NCBI GenBank assembly: GCA_002286855.1
Contig: NRSV01000029.1
Coordinates: 124,832 to 188,831, forward strand
Source: Bipolaris cookei
Lineage: Eukaryota > Ascomycota > Dothideomycetes > Pleosporales > Pleosporaceae
Direction: 5' to 3'
DNA: 64,000 nt
Shown here: piece after piece, positions 11,081 through 20,915 of the stretch
Numbering within the stretch: position 1 is the first letter of the stretch
Layout: the number at the start of each line of letters is the position of its first letter
Notes under the pieces: generated by a model
The model's input: only the letters and a program-made list of their open reading frames with translations
The model's database searches: none
What the model was told of the DNA's origin: nothing
Position numbers and translations under genes: made by a program

Positions 11081-11598
11081 GCAAGTAGATAGAAGACAGA
11101 GCACTTCACACAAGATCAATTCACACTACCAACGATCAATCAATTAGTGTTTCTTCCCTAGCACATATCTTCTCTCTCTAGAATCTCTCGATCAAGCTGG
11201 CTCTGAGTCTACTACGGACAAGTAGAAGGCAGAGACCTCTACCTCTGAGTCGATAGTAGAACAAGCAGCACCCTACACTTTGACAAATTATAGTCTTGAT
11301 AGATCGACTATAGACTTGATTGATCGCAGAGTCCGGGTGTGGACTGCGCATCCGGATTCTGTCGTAGAATAGCTGAGTAGCTTATCTACAACAGCAAGTA
11401 GATAGAAGACAGAGCACTTCACACAAGATCAATTCACACTACCAACGATCAATCAATTAGTGTTTCTTCCCTAGCACATATCTTCTCTCTCTACAATCTC
11501 TCAATCAAGCTGGCTCTGAGTCTACTACGGACAAGTAGAAGGCAGAGACCTCTACCTCTGAGTCGATAGTAGAACAAGCAGCACCCTACACTTTGACA
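10974..11598. repeat. Tandem duplication of an LTR-half plus inverted LTR-half unit (2 x 312 bp)
   Basis: 10974-11285 and 11287-11598 are near-identical direct copies. Each holds the 3' part of LTR C in plus orientation (ending ATCTACAACA) followed by the first 205 bp of the LTR in minus orientation (ending CACTTTGACA). Segment 11081-11285 is the inverted complement of 10668-10872. The only differences seen are a few single bases, such as TCTCTAGAATC against TCTCTACAATC, so the duplication is recent. Confidence 0.85.
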
Positions 11599-11632
11599 GG
11601 AACCTGAAGGAAACCTAACGAACTGCAAGTCA

Positions 11633-12223
11633 CTAGTACGTGAGTACCATTTGAAACACCCGGGGAAGCGAGGACCGGATCCTCGAAAGAAAGGAAGAAA
11701 TCAAAAAAGAATCGAAAGAGTCAGCTTGTAACCAGCCCAGATCAGCCAACGGTTCGGATAGGGGTGGTTCGACAACAGGAAGGACCGTACCCGGGGCAGA
11801 GTTCCCCTCGGCCTGCTCTTGCGCCTGATCTTGTAAACTCAGGATGGCGTGATTACGATCAGCAAAGGTATGCTCTTGCGCTTCAACCTCCAGAAGCTCT
11901 AGCTCTTTCTGCGACAGTTGAGCGTACAATTGAGCATGCTGCGCCTTTAAGCGAGCGATTTCAAGACACTTCTGGCGCTTCGCTGACTCCACCCTCTTAT
12001 ACTATTCCTCAGAAGCAAACAGACTACACCCCGCTTTCACGGAGATATAACCAGCGCAACGGCCAGTTACAGTGTCCATGAAACAGCGAAGGTTCTCTTC
12101 TTCACAACGCTTACAACGGAAAGTCATTTCGTTCCCCTGCAGTCGAATACGGTCAGTGCAAGCCTGACGCTGCTGAGTTGAGTTTTCGGAACAAACACGG
12201 CGCGAAGAATGGATCCTGGGCAT
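11633..12223 (-). pseudogene. Retroelement-associated cysteine-motif ORF with an in-frame TAG
   Basis: A continuous minus-strand frame starts at ATG 12221-12223 (MPRIHSSRRV...) and runs to the stop at 11633. It is broken only by a TAG at about 11999 between SLFASEE and YKRVESAKRQK. TGG to TAG (Trp) is a plausible single G-to-A change. The N-terminal half has a Cys-rich module, CKRCEEENLRC followed by two further Cys (C-x8-C-x8-C spacing), possibly metal-binding. The second half is a Gln/Glu-rich coiled coil (AQHAQLYAQLSQKELELLEVEAQ) and a Pro/acidic tail. I take it as a gag-like ORF of a repeat element from its surroundings; the family is not firmly identified. Confidence 0.5.
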
Positions 12224-12469
12224 GGTCAGAAAGGCTAGCGGGAAGGAACGGCTACAATGAATAGGTGCGTTCTGACCTTATATGCAGCCAGCTGTTACAC
12301 AGTGTTTGGATCTATACTTCTCTGTCCGGGTCCTTACTAGGGCCGGCGATCTCTACGCTAGTGTTCCGTGAGGTTGTCTGGTGATTCGTAGTGGAAAAAA
12401 GTTATGGATGTAACCGCGTATTTTGATAAACACTAATCTATATTGCTATAGACTAACGAGTAACAATCT
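12224..12469. other. Upstream flank of the 11633-12223 ORF
   Basis: Nothing recognisable beyond the likely promoter of the minus-strand ORF. No coding signal. Confidence 0.4.
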
Positions 12470-13072
12470 TGTTAAGTAAAAGAAACTAGTAAAAAAAGTA
12501 CAATCTGAGTTAACCACAACGAGAGCAATAATGAAATCCATCCATCTTTATATTCTCATTGCTTCCAGTCCTGTCCTCCCATATCCTCATGGCATCCCAT
12601 CCTTGGCGGGATGCGAGTTCTTGGTGAGAGGCTAAGTCGTGTGATCATTACCCCCCGATGATCATTACCTTCTGACTCAGACCTCTGCAGGCTACAGTAT
12701 CCAACCGTGCCCTTCTTGTTTTCCTGTCTATTGTCAACGAGAGAATCTTTCTTGTTACTTGTAACACCAGCGCTACAAACGGCGGCATGGTAAAACAATG
12801 TTCCAGGGTATCGAGACGATAGCCCTAAGAGGGGAGATAATGTTACAAATAACACGAAGAATTCTCTCTTGACTAGAGACGAGAAGGCTGAAGGCCCAAG
12901 GACGTCCACGTCGAGTATCATGTGACTTGACCTCCCGCCAAGGATGGCATGCCATGTCCTCCCAAACCTCCCTCGGAAGGATATTTCTATTAGATATTAG
13001 GGAGGACAAGGCTGGAAGCAATGAGGATATAAGGATGAATGGATTTCATTATTACTCTCGTTCTGCTTAACC
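12470..13072. repeat. Pair of related LTR-like repeats in inverted orientation
   Basis: Minus-strand 12766 to 12470 begins TGTTACAAGTAAC and ends TTTTACTTAACA (297 bp). Plus-strand 12841-13072 begins TGTTACAAATAAC and is the same family, truncated near CTGCTTAACC. Long arms match, for example CATTGCTTCCAG with CTGGAAGCAATG and CCGCCAAGGATGG in both. The A/G-rich AAGAGGGGAGATAA immediately before 12841 resembles a polypurine tract. They are likely two LTR fragments of one family inserted head to head, or an inverted rearrangement. Confidence 0.6.
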
Positions 13073-13107
13073 AGAAAGGGGTGGTCACATGGAGAAGGGG
13101 CTAGCAG

Positions 13108-13410
13108 TCCGCGGTTATCGACCTTGGTTTTGCCTCCCCAGACGTTGCGAAAAGAGTTACGACGTACCTCCCTAAGGGAGAATGGGCGATTACTAAAGGC
13201 TACATCCCGATTGAGACCAACATAGACACCTAACTACTAAGGAATAGAGCACCAAAGGGCTACGCGCTTCTGAAGGCAGACTGGCCAAAGATTCAAGAGG
13301 TAGTACGGCAGGAGTGCCAAGGTAGAGAGAATATCTTTGACCTACCTGCGATGACACAAACAGTCCAGGCTGCACTTGACACCGACTCATACCTGAGCAC
13401 ATGGTTATAT
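13108..13410 (+). pseudogene. LINE (Tad1-type) endonuclease fragment
   Basis: The plus frame reads SAVIDLGFASPDVAKRV, then GEWAITKGYIPIETNIDT. This is the VIDL.FASP......W.....HIPI pattern of the apurinic-like endonuclease/exonuclease/phosphatase domain of fungal non-LTR retrotransposons. After an in-frame TAA the same frame continues with KGYALLKADWPKIQEVV, the linker that normally follows the domain. Both ends are cut; the pogo element begins at 13479. Confidence 0.6.
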
Positions 13411-13478
13411 ATGGTTATTTGGGGGGTCGTAACCATAACCATGAATAACAATGAGACTCATAACCATAACTTGTTATA

Positions 13479-15329
13479 ACGTGTTCCACGGGCGAGCGCC
13501 GCACACGGGCGAACGCCGCACCCCACCAAACTTGCACACCTCTCCCATCTCATCGTACAATGGCTCAACGCAGCGCTACTCTATTAGCTTCAAATGAATC
13601 AGATATCCAGCTTGCTATCTCCTCAATCAACTCTAAGCAGATTCTAAGTAATCGGAGTGCAGCTGCTATCTATAGCGTGTCTGAACGAACGATCCGCCGC
13701 CGACGCGCTGGTGTCCCTGCGCGACGCGATTGCCAGCCCAACTCAAGGAAGCTAACCCAGCTAGAAGAGGAGGTGATTGTTGGCCATATACTTGATCTGG
13801 ATCAGCGTGGGTTCGCGCCTACGTACGCAGCTGTGCGCGATATGGCTGATAAGCTACTGGCTGCGCGTAGTAGCGGACGCGTTGGAGTTAACTGGCCATC
13901 TACTTTTGTCAAGCGTACAGATAGTCTTACGACGCGTTTTAATCGAGCGTATGATAGGCAGAGAGCTCTTTGTGAAGATCTGGTTCTAATTAAGAGCTGG
14001 TTTGAGCTTGTGGAGCAGACAAAGGCTAAGTACGGCATCTGCGACGAAGACGTCTACAACTTTGACGAAGCTGGCTTTATGATGGGCAAGATCACGACTC
14101 AGCTTGTCGTTACAGCGTCAGAGAGAAGGACACGGCCAAAAGCTATTCAGCCAGGTAGTCGTGAGTGGGTAACATTTATCGCTGGGATCAACGCGGCTGG
14201 CTGGGCTATCCCACCATTTCTTATCTTTACTGGCCAGCACCACCTATCTGCCTGGTACGAGGCAGAGATCCCGCGCGACTGGGTGATCGCAGTCAGCGAC
14301 AATGGTTGGACGAACAACGGGCTAGGCGTTGCATGGATAAAGCACTTCGACGCTCACACGAAGACTCGCGTTGTCGGCACACGTCGCCTACTTATTCTTG
14401 ACGGCCATGAGAGCCACCAGTCTCTTGAGTTCCAAGAGCTCTGCAAGGAGAACAATATCTACACGCTCTGTATGCCGCCTCACTCGTCTCACCTACTCCA
14501 GCCTCTTGACGTTGGCTGCTTCTCGCCGTTAAAGCGCGCGTATAGCCGTGAGGTGGAGAGCCTAATCCGCCATCACATCAACCACATCACTAAGCTTGAG
14601 TTTCTGCCAGCATTCAAGGCAGCGTACGATCGATCCTTCACGCCAGCCAATATCTGCTCAGCCTTTCGAGGCGCAGGCCTTGTGCCTCTCCAGCCAGACG
14701 CTGTTCTATCAAAGCTTGACGTGCAGCTGCGTACGCCTACTCCTCCAGCTGCTATTACAGAGGCTCTCTGGCAGGCTCGTACACCAAGCAATGTACGTGA
14801 GCTAGAGGCTCAAGCAACGTTAATAAGCGAGCGCGTTCGAAAGCATCAGAGCTCATCACCAGCTTCAATCATTGCGGCGATTAATCAGCTTAAGAAGGGG
14901 GCTGAGGTAATGATGCTCTCGGCTGAGCTGATGCGCGATCGAATCGCCAGCCTTGAGAGAGCTAATACAGCAGTATCAGAGCGTAGAAAACAAAAGAAGA
15001 AGCGGATACAGAAGCAAGGAGTGCTAACGAAGGGAGCTGGAGAGGATATACTCGCTCAGCGTGAGGCTGATCAGCAGATTGCTCATGAAGAGCGTCAAGG
15101 AGGAGAGCGATCAGGTGTTAGCCGCCAGGCTCTTGCGCACTGTAGTAGGTGCAGAGAGACTGGCCATAACTCACGTACATGTAAGAAAGATACTTTAGAT
15201 AGTATTTAATCTACGATCTTAAAATATAATAAAAAATTAATTCGTGGTAGAGCTACGCGGTTATAGAGATTTGCAAGTTTGGTGGGGTGCGGCGCTCGCC
15301 CGTGTGCGGCGCTCGCCCGTGGAACACGT
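13479..15329 (+). mobile_element. Apparently intact pogo/Fot1-like DNA transposon (1851 bp)
   Basis: The element is flanked by TA on both sides (13477-13478 and 15330-15331). Terminal inverted repeats of about 60 bp begin ACGTGTTCC. Each contains a 17-bp word, ACGGGCGAGCGCCGCAC, twice in tandem (13488-13504 and 13505-13521, with one mismatch), then CCCACCAAACTTGCA. The right end is the mirror image. Between them lies one uninterrupted transposase of 549 codons. Both ends and the ORF look undamaged, so it could be autonomous. Confidence 0.9.
13560..15209 (+). CDS. Transposase, pogo/Fot1 (DDE_1) family, full length
   Basis: Intronless, 549 residues. The N-terminal about 60 residues are a psq-type helix-turn-helix (RSAAAIYSVSERTIRRR). 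A CENPB/Tc5-type DNA-binding domain follows, with EEEVIVGHILDLDQRGFAPTYA and NWPSTFVKR. The catalytic DDE_1 domain shows the first Asp in YNFDEAGFMMG (about residue 168), the second in LILDGHESH and the third in QPLDVGCFSPLKRAY. Last comes a coiled coil and a basic KQKKKKRIQ stretch, then a CCHC knuckle CSRCRETGHNSRTC near the C-terminus. It would cut and paste its own TIR-bearing element at TA sites in the nucleus. The start at 13560 is 81 bp inside the left end, the same spacing as in its relatives. Confidence 0.92.
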   Translation: MAQRSATLLASNESDIQLAISSINSKQILSNRSAAAIYSVSERTIRRRRAGVPARRDCQPNSRKLTQLEEEVIVGHILDLDQRGFAPTYAAVRDMADKLLAARSSGRVGVNWPSTFVKRTDSLTTRFNRAYDRQRALCEDLVLIKSWFELVEQTKAKYGICDEDVYNFDEAGFMMGKITTQLVVTASERRTRPKAIQPGSREWVTFIAGINAAGWAIPPFLIFTGQHHLSAWYEAEIPRDWVIAVSDNGWTNNGLGVAWIKHFDAHTKTRVVGTRRLLILDGHESHQSLEFQELCKENNIYTLCMPPHSSHLLQPLDVGCFSPLKRAYSREVESLIRHHINHITKLEFLPAFKAAYDRSFTPANICSAFRGAGLVPLQPDAVLSKLDVQLRTPTPPAAITEALWQARTPSNVRELEAQATLISERVRKHQSSSPASIIAAINQLKKGAEVMMLSAELMRDRIASLERANTAVSERRKQKKKRIQKQGVLTKGAGEDILAQREADQQIAHEERQGGERSGVSRQALAHCSRCRETGHNSRTCKKDTLDSI

Positions 15330-15331
15330 TA

Positions 15332-15862
15332 TCCCATTTACCTCTTCACCATTGTCCAAGGCAGGCACATGCGACTTAAACTATGAAATGACGTGTGTTA
15401 CTTTCCACATTATCATCCTATAGTTAAGCAAGTCAAAAAACTCCGTCACAAACGTATTCATCAATTTATTACATTTGGGAGTGAAGCACGGCCCAAAAAC
15501 ATATATTTTATTTTAGGAAGAACATATATCATTTCATCATATACGCCAGCTCTCTGCATCAAACCGAAAAAAGAATCCAGCCATTGCGGTGGAACTCTCA
15601 TACCAAGATCAAAATCACAAAGACACGATACAGCGTGGTGCCACACAAACCAAATTGCAAGCATAGAGGAACCAGAAAGCGAGTGGAAATGTGGCAAGTT
15701 TGTAGCGCAACCCAATGAGAAAAAAAGACGCAGAATATTGCAAAGAAAAGAATTGTGAGCTGCGAGTATTGAAAAACTCGCAGACAGAGGTATCAACCGT
15801 CATTGCGCCGTTAAACCATCCGACCCAATGCACAAATTTTTTTTTCAGTCAGATGAAACCGA
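15332..15862. other. Intergenic, 3' flank of YAP1
   Basis: Short frames on both strands only. It includes the 3' untranslated region of the minus-strand YAP1 gene. No repeat or RNA recognised. Confidence 0.5.
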
Positions 15863-17847
15863 CTATCCAAGAGTCTTGTTCTCCTTGGGTAACCGCTTCA
15901 AGGCTTCTTCAACATCCTTGTGGTCGACTACGACGCCGCTCTCAGAACAACGGGCCTTGGCGCGGAGCTCGCTGCACAGATTATCAATGTCGATGGTGCC
16001 GTCCTTGAAATCTGGACGACTTGAGAGCTTGTCCCTGCATGATGTTAGTGAGTCCATTGTTTCATTGTTTGCAAATTTCACAAACCAAATCTTGTGGCAG
16101 TTGAGAAGCGAGTCGACGTCCTCGCCTGGGACCACCTCGTCGTCACCGTCTTGGCCATCTTGTGCACGCTCAATCTCCTCGAGAGGATTTGGCTTCTGCA
16201 CAGCTGGTGTGTCACCAAAGTGGAAGGGACTGACATAGCCAGTGTTGAGGAATGCGTCATTGAAGAAGCCACCGGTGAAGTCGCCGTCGCCAACAATGGC
16301 GTTTTGGGTATCGCGGTACTCTCCAAAGAGAGTAGGGTCGAATTGGCCGCCGTTTTGGTTCGCGAGGTGGTCGATGCCGCTGACGGCAGGAGTTGGGGAT
16401 TTGGTGGATAAGACTGCGGGAGAAGGTTTGGCGTCAGATTGAGACATGGCACGAGGCATGGGGTTACGAGGATTTCCACAGGCCATGTTGAGTTTTTCGC
16501 AAAAGAGCACCTCACCTTCGGAGTTTCCATGGCACACATAGCCGTCTGTGATTGTGTCTGCCTGCTGGTTGGGCGAAGCATGACTTGGTTCTGGGGATGT
16601 ACCACAGGACGAATTTTGGTTGGTGGGCGATGTGGAAGAATTCGAAGGCGAGTCTGAGTGGTTAGATGAACCACTGTTGAATTGGAAAACACGCGATTGC
16701 GATCCCGTAGAGTTTCCGGTGTTACTGCGAGAGGCTCCAGCGTTTGATATGCTGTTGTTGTTGCTGCTACTGCTGAAGCCAAAGAAACCGTTCAAGCTGC
16801 CAGAGCGCTGAGTCTTTGGTCCTGCACCAGTTGAAGCGGGAGAGTCGGTGGTGGAACTATTGGTATTACTGTTTGGACTAAGGTCTCGTCCGATACTATT
16901 GTGTCGTCCCGATACGCTCGAGGACACGGAAGCGTTCTTGTTCTTGGTCAGTGAGGCGTTATCGAGGAGCTGAGTGCCTGGAAGGCCACCGAATCGTGGG
17001 AAATCAAAGGAAAAGTTGTTGACAGTGGTGTTGGTGTTGGTGTTGAGCATGGAGCTGAAACCTCCAGCGAGTGGTTGGGTGCGGCTGAGGCCGCTGCTGT
17101 TCATTGACAGGCGTTTTCGATACTCTCGAAGTTCCATCTGCAGCCTTTGTACCTGCGCGCGCAATAAGCCGTTCTCGTGGTTTGTAGCATCGGAGGCCTT
17201 TTCGAGCTCCTGGACCTTGGTCTCGAGGTCCTTGAGGTGCTTTTCCTTGCGTTCCCGGAAAGCCCGCTGAGCGGCGCGATTCTGGGCCTTGCGCTTCTGT
17301 TACTAGAGTCAGTTTTTGATCAAGTAGTTATCCCCCGTTAGCGACCTACAGTTGTAGGCTCGGAAGTCAGCGGCTTGCGACCTGGTTTCTTAGCTTGCTT
17401 ATCCTCGCCTTCTCTGCGCTTGCCGCCTCCCTCGTCGTCTTCAGCTTCTTCATCACCAGGACTCTTGCGCTTCTCGCTCGAGTCGCCGGGAGTGTCGCCG
17501 GGAAGGGCACCAATCATGTCGCCGTCGGCATTTTCAAAGTCGAAGCCGTTGTCACCGTCGAGGTAGTCGATGAAGGGGCTCTCTTCGATGCCGATGTTGC
17601 TGAAACCGGTGCCAGCTGTGGATTGCTGGGGCGAGGTGAAGTAGGCGGGGTCGAGGGCGTCGACGGGATACTGAAACTGCGCGTCGTCCATAGATTGCTT
17701 GTTGTGATGGCCATCGTGGAGGCCTTGGGAGAAGAGGTCGTTGGGGTTCTGGTTATTGGAAGCGAGGGCAGCGAGGAGCAAGTCTTGCTGTGTGGCATCT
17801 AGGTAGAAAGGCGCGCCATTCTGGAAATCGTTGCCTGTGCCGGCCAT
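15863..17847 (-). CDS. YAP1: YAP1/AP-1-type bZIP oxidative-stress transcription factor
   Basis: Three minus-strand exons: 17847-17350, 17296-16086 and 16034-15863 (introns 53 and 51 bp), giving about 626 residues. The bZIP starts at about residue 167: QKRKAQNRAAQRAFRERK followed by a leucine zipper. An N-terminal cysteine-rich domain lies near residues 420-440 (VCHGNSEGEVLFC...MAC). A C-terminal one has LLNCHKIW and LCSELRAKARCSESG. These Cys clusters form redox disulfides that hide the nuclear export signal, so oxidation drives the protein into the nucleus to induce thioredoxin and glutathione genes. The second intron is inferred because removal joins CHKIW to DKLSS, as in orthologues. It is 51 bp with no stop, so retention would add 17 residues beside the C-terminal Cys domain. 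Confidence 0.92.
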
Positions 17848-19110
17848 TGCGAAAGCTGGAGCGAGTATGGAAAGGCGGCTGCGGCAGTGGTTGAGCTGGG
17901 TAGCTGCGGAGACTCCGCGGGGTCAATGGGAGTGAGTGTCAGGCTAGGAATGACTATTGTTGCCACCTGAAGCGGCGCGGCGTCACAGGACGGGGGAGGG
18001 CAGGTAGGGTGCAAGTGTGCGAGGGATAAGGATGACGCAAAAGGTGTGGGTAGAGCAGAGCAGTGTGCAGGGTGGGCAAAAGCGGGTAGATTGCCGGTAA
18101 ACGGCCGGTGAGTAGGTGGAAAGCGCCGATATCAGGGCGTCCCGTGCAGTGGGCGGACGAATATTGGCGAGGGAGAGGGAGAGAGACGACGAGGGAGCGT
18201 GGGCAGTGGGTGGAGGCAAGGTGGTCAGAGGCAAGGGCGCAGTGGGATGAGGCGACACCCTGGCTGATGTGATGGATTTAGGGCGACTTTTTTCCGAGCC
18301 AGGCGTGCGGCGGTTGTGATGCGGCGGACCAGCAGCAAAGCACGTGAGAGCAGAGAGAGGAACGAGGGGCTGTGGCTGCGAGGGGAAGGTCGAATGTAGT
18401 CGGGTCATCAGAGAGGCCGATGGGAGTCGGGGATGGGCAAAGGGCGCAGCAGTGAATGCATCCAGTCAATCAGCGAGGAGCGGAGGGGCTCGTGGCTGAT
18501 TGCTAAGCACGCCGCGTGGTGGGGGTGCAGACAGAAGGCCCTCGAACATGAACAGGAGACGAGGGCCTGGGCCGACAGCACCACTGACGCCTGTTCCTGG
18601 AAGGGCCATTGTGTATTGTTATCTATTAGCAGTATGCTCGTAGCAGCACACACTGCACCCATATGCACACTACACCCCCGTATCATCGCACACCACTGCT
18701 TGGCCCCAAGAAAGCATTGCTCTCATTTCGACCATATATGAGACCCTGGTGCTCGCTGTCCTTGGCTATGCCGGGCCTGCTGCAGTTGCCGTCGCATGTC
18801 GGAAATGCGTCTTGGCCGGCTCTACCATGCAGCCAGTAGCCAACCACCAGCTGCTGGCTGCTGGCCGATATGCATCGTGTCCTTCGTAGTACGTGTGTTG
18901 AGCAGCATGGCGGGTGGAGAGCGGCGGTAGGGCTGAGAGCCGGGGAACAATCAAGGGTTCACAAACGGCGGGGCGCCGCCAAGACTCGTGCCTGCCCTCC
19001 AGCCGTCATGCTTCGACGACGCGACTTCCTCACCCGCCACGCCCACCTCGACAACACCCTGACGCCCACCTTGCCCACCCCCATCTGTCCATCTCATCCC
19101 TCCTCCCAAA
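17848..19110. other. Divergent promoter region between YAP1 and the SPF30-like gene
   Basis: About 1.26 kb between two head-to-head starts. It is GC-rich, with many C/T and G/A tracts near the YAP1 side, as in long 5' leaders of stress regulators. No supported coding frame. Short upstream ATGs exist but cannot be judged. Confidence 0.5.
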
Positions 19111-20066
19111 ATGGCCGACCAGCTCAAACACACCAAGAATGCCATCAACGCGAAGAAGCAGGAGATTGCCCAGGAAGAGTCCCAGCGCGCAGAGTGGGCC
19201 GAACAGCTGGCCCAGATGGATGCCCTGCTCAAGGACACTGGCGACAACGAGGAAATGAAGGCTATGCGCAGTGAAATGGTCCAAACCATTGCCGCCCACG
19301 ACACCAAACTCGACCGCCTCCGCCCAGAGCTGGCCGCCCTCGAAGCTCAATTGCCCCAAGCCCCGGCTGCTGCCGAGCCTGCAGGCCCCAAGTTCGACCC
19401 AGAGAAGCATCCCGTTCTGCGCAAGGCTATGGAGAAGCAAGAGCCCGACAAGGCTGTCGCCTTTAGCATCGGAGACATTTGCGAGGCCCAGTGGACTGAC
19501 AGGTCCTGGTACAAGGCAAAGATTCAGAGTATCCTGGGATCCGTCTCGGCACCCAAGTACCTCGTCCGCTTTATCGAGTACGACGACACCATGACCGTCG
19601 ACCGCACCGCCGTTCGCCCTCTTCCAACCAAGCGCAAGCGAGAACCCGAGGCAGCCTCTACCCCGGCCCCTTCGGCCCCAGTCACCTCTTCACATGTCAT
19701 CTCTGGTCCTGCCACGACGAATCCTAACGCCGTCGCTGTCAAGCCTGCCGGCACCAACGAAGACATGGCCAACAAGAAGCCCAGCCGAGTTCCTACCAAG
19801 GGAACCCTGAAGAAGCGGGCCTCAGCCTGGGCCGACTTCCAGAACAAAGTCTCCAAAAAGGGTGTCGCCAAAAAGGAGTCCATGTTCCGTACCAGCACCG
19901 AGGCTGGCAGCAGAGGCATGTATCTTTTTTACCCCTCGTACCTACTCTTTGCTAATAACTAACAGTCGGCTTCACGGGCTCTGGCAAGGGCATGACCGAG
20001 ACACACAAGCGTCAGCGCTACGATCACAAAGCCGATGCTGAAAATGACGACGACTTCCCTGCTTAA
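19111..20066 (+). CDS. Tudor-domain splicing factor, SPF30/SMNDC1-like
   Basis: Two exons, 19111-19915 and 19966-20066, give 301 residues. An N-terminal coiled coil (residues 1-90) is followed by a Tudor fold: FSIGDICEAQWTDRSWYKAKIQSI and YLVRFIEYDDTMTV, the aromatic cage region of SMN/SPF30 proteins that bind symmetric dimethyl-arginine on Sm proteins. The C-terminal KKRASAWADFQNKVSKKG, KKESMFRTS and GFTGSGKGMT match the end of SPF30, which is needed in nuclear spliceosome assembly. The conserved GFTGSG reading requires exon 1 to end at 19915 before GCATGT, so the intron is GC-AG. Using the nearby GT at 19920 would change the frame and destroy the motif. Acceptor TAACAG and branch CTAAT are normal. 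Confidence 0.82.
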
Positions 20067-20915
20067 GGTGGGCGCTCTTGAAATAGCTAGGCATCAGCTG
20101 GCTGAATTCTCTGCGGTATGTAACATTGCATCCCAACGTCTATCAAATGTCTGAATCTCTGGCTTACAATGCCCTTTGGCCGACACCAGACCTAGACACG
20201 CCGGGCAGGAAGCAGCAAAACGCACCTCGTCGAGCCGCCATGCTCTTCAGCCTTGCTCAAGAAGGACCCTTGCTAACTTGATGCAGTTCTTTATTCTAAA
20301 TGATGTTCACCCCCACTAGTCTTCGCTTGCATCATCACGGCGTTCCCGGCATTTGCATATTTCTGGTATGATTCTTGGGCAAAAACATCTCACCTGTCGG
20401 GCCATGTCACTAAGCACGATCCGCTCGATAGGCGTTCGATACCCTTCCACATTTGAAGCTAATGCAAGCGACTGCGAAATCTGCTGTGCTGAACAGAGGT
20501 CCATGTGTCAGGTAAGGCATACCCCAATATTCCCTCTTGCATGCCGCGTACATGAGTGATGCTCATGTACGTGCACATGTCTGTTTTAGTCATTATGTAG
20601 TTGCAGGCTGTCCATATGAGCCAAATCAGTTTTCAAATCAATTGTTGATGGTTTACTCTTGTTTTTGCTATGTCGGGTGATGTTTCCATTCGTTATTGAG
20701 CCTAAATACTGTCGCGTCGTTGTGGGCATTAAAAGCGGATGCCCCGCAGTTCCACCAAGAGGATGCTCCCTCGCACTCGCGTCCCTTAGCCCCAACTGCC
20801 ACTTCCACCCCACGCCTTAATGCTGCACCACCCGCGACGCGACCGTAAACATAGCCGACCAAGGCATGTCGCAGCTGTCTTGTAGACGCACTGCATTGCG
20901 ACACGCATATTCATC
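20067..20915. other. Intergenic between the SPF30-like gene and PAN2
   Basis: No supported gene. It contains the SPF30-like 3' flank and the PAN2 promoter. Confidence 0.5.

Noticed and set aside
16078..16782. 234-residue minus frame and matching plus frames inside YAP1
   Set aside because: Ser/Thr/Pro-rich shadow of the YAP1 coding frame.
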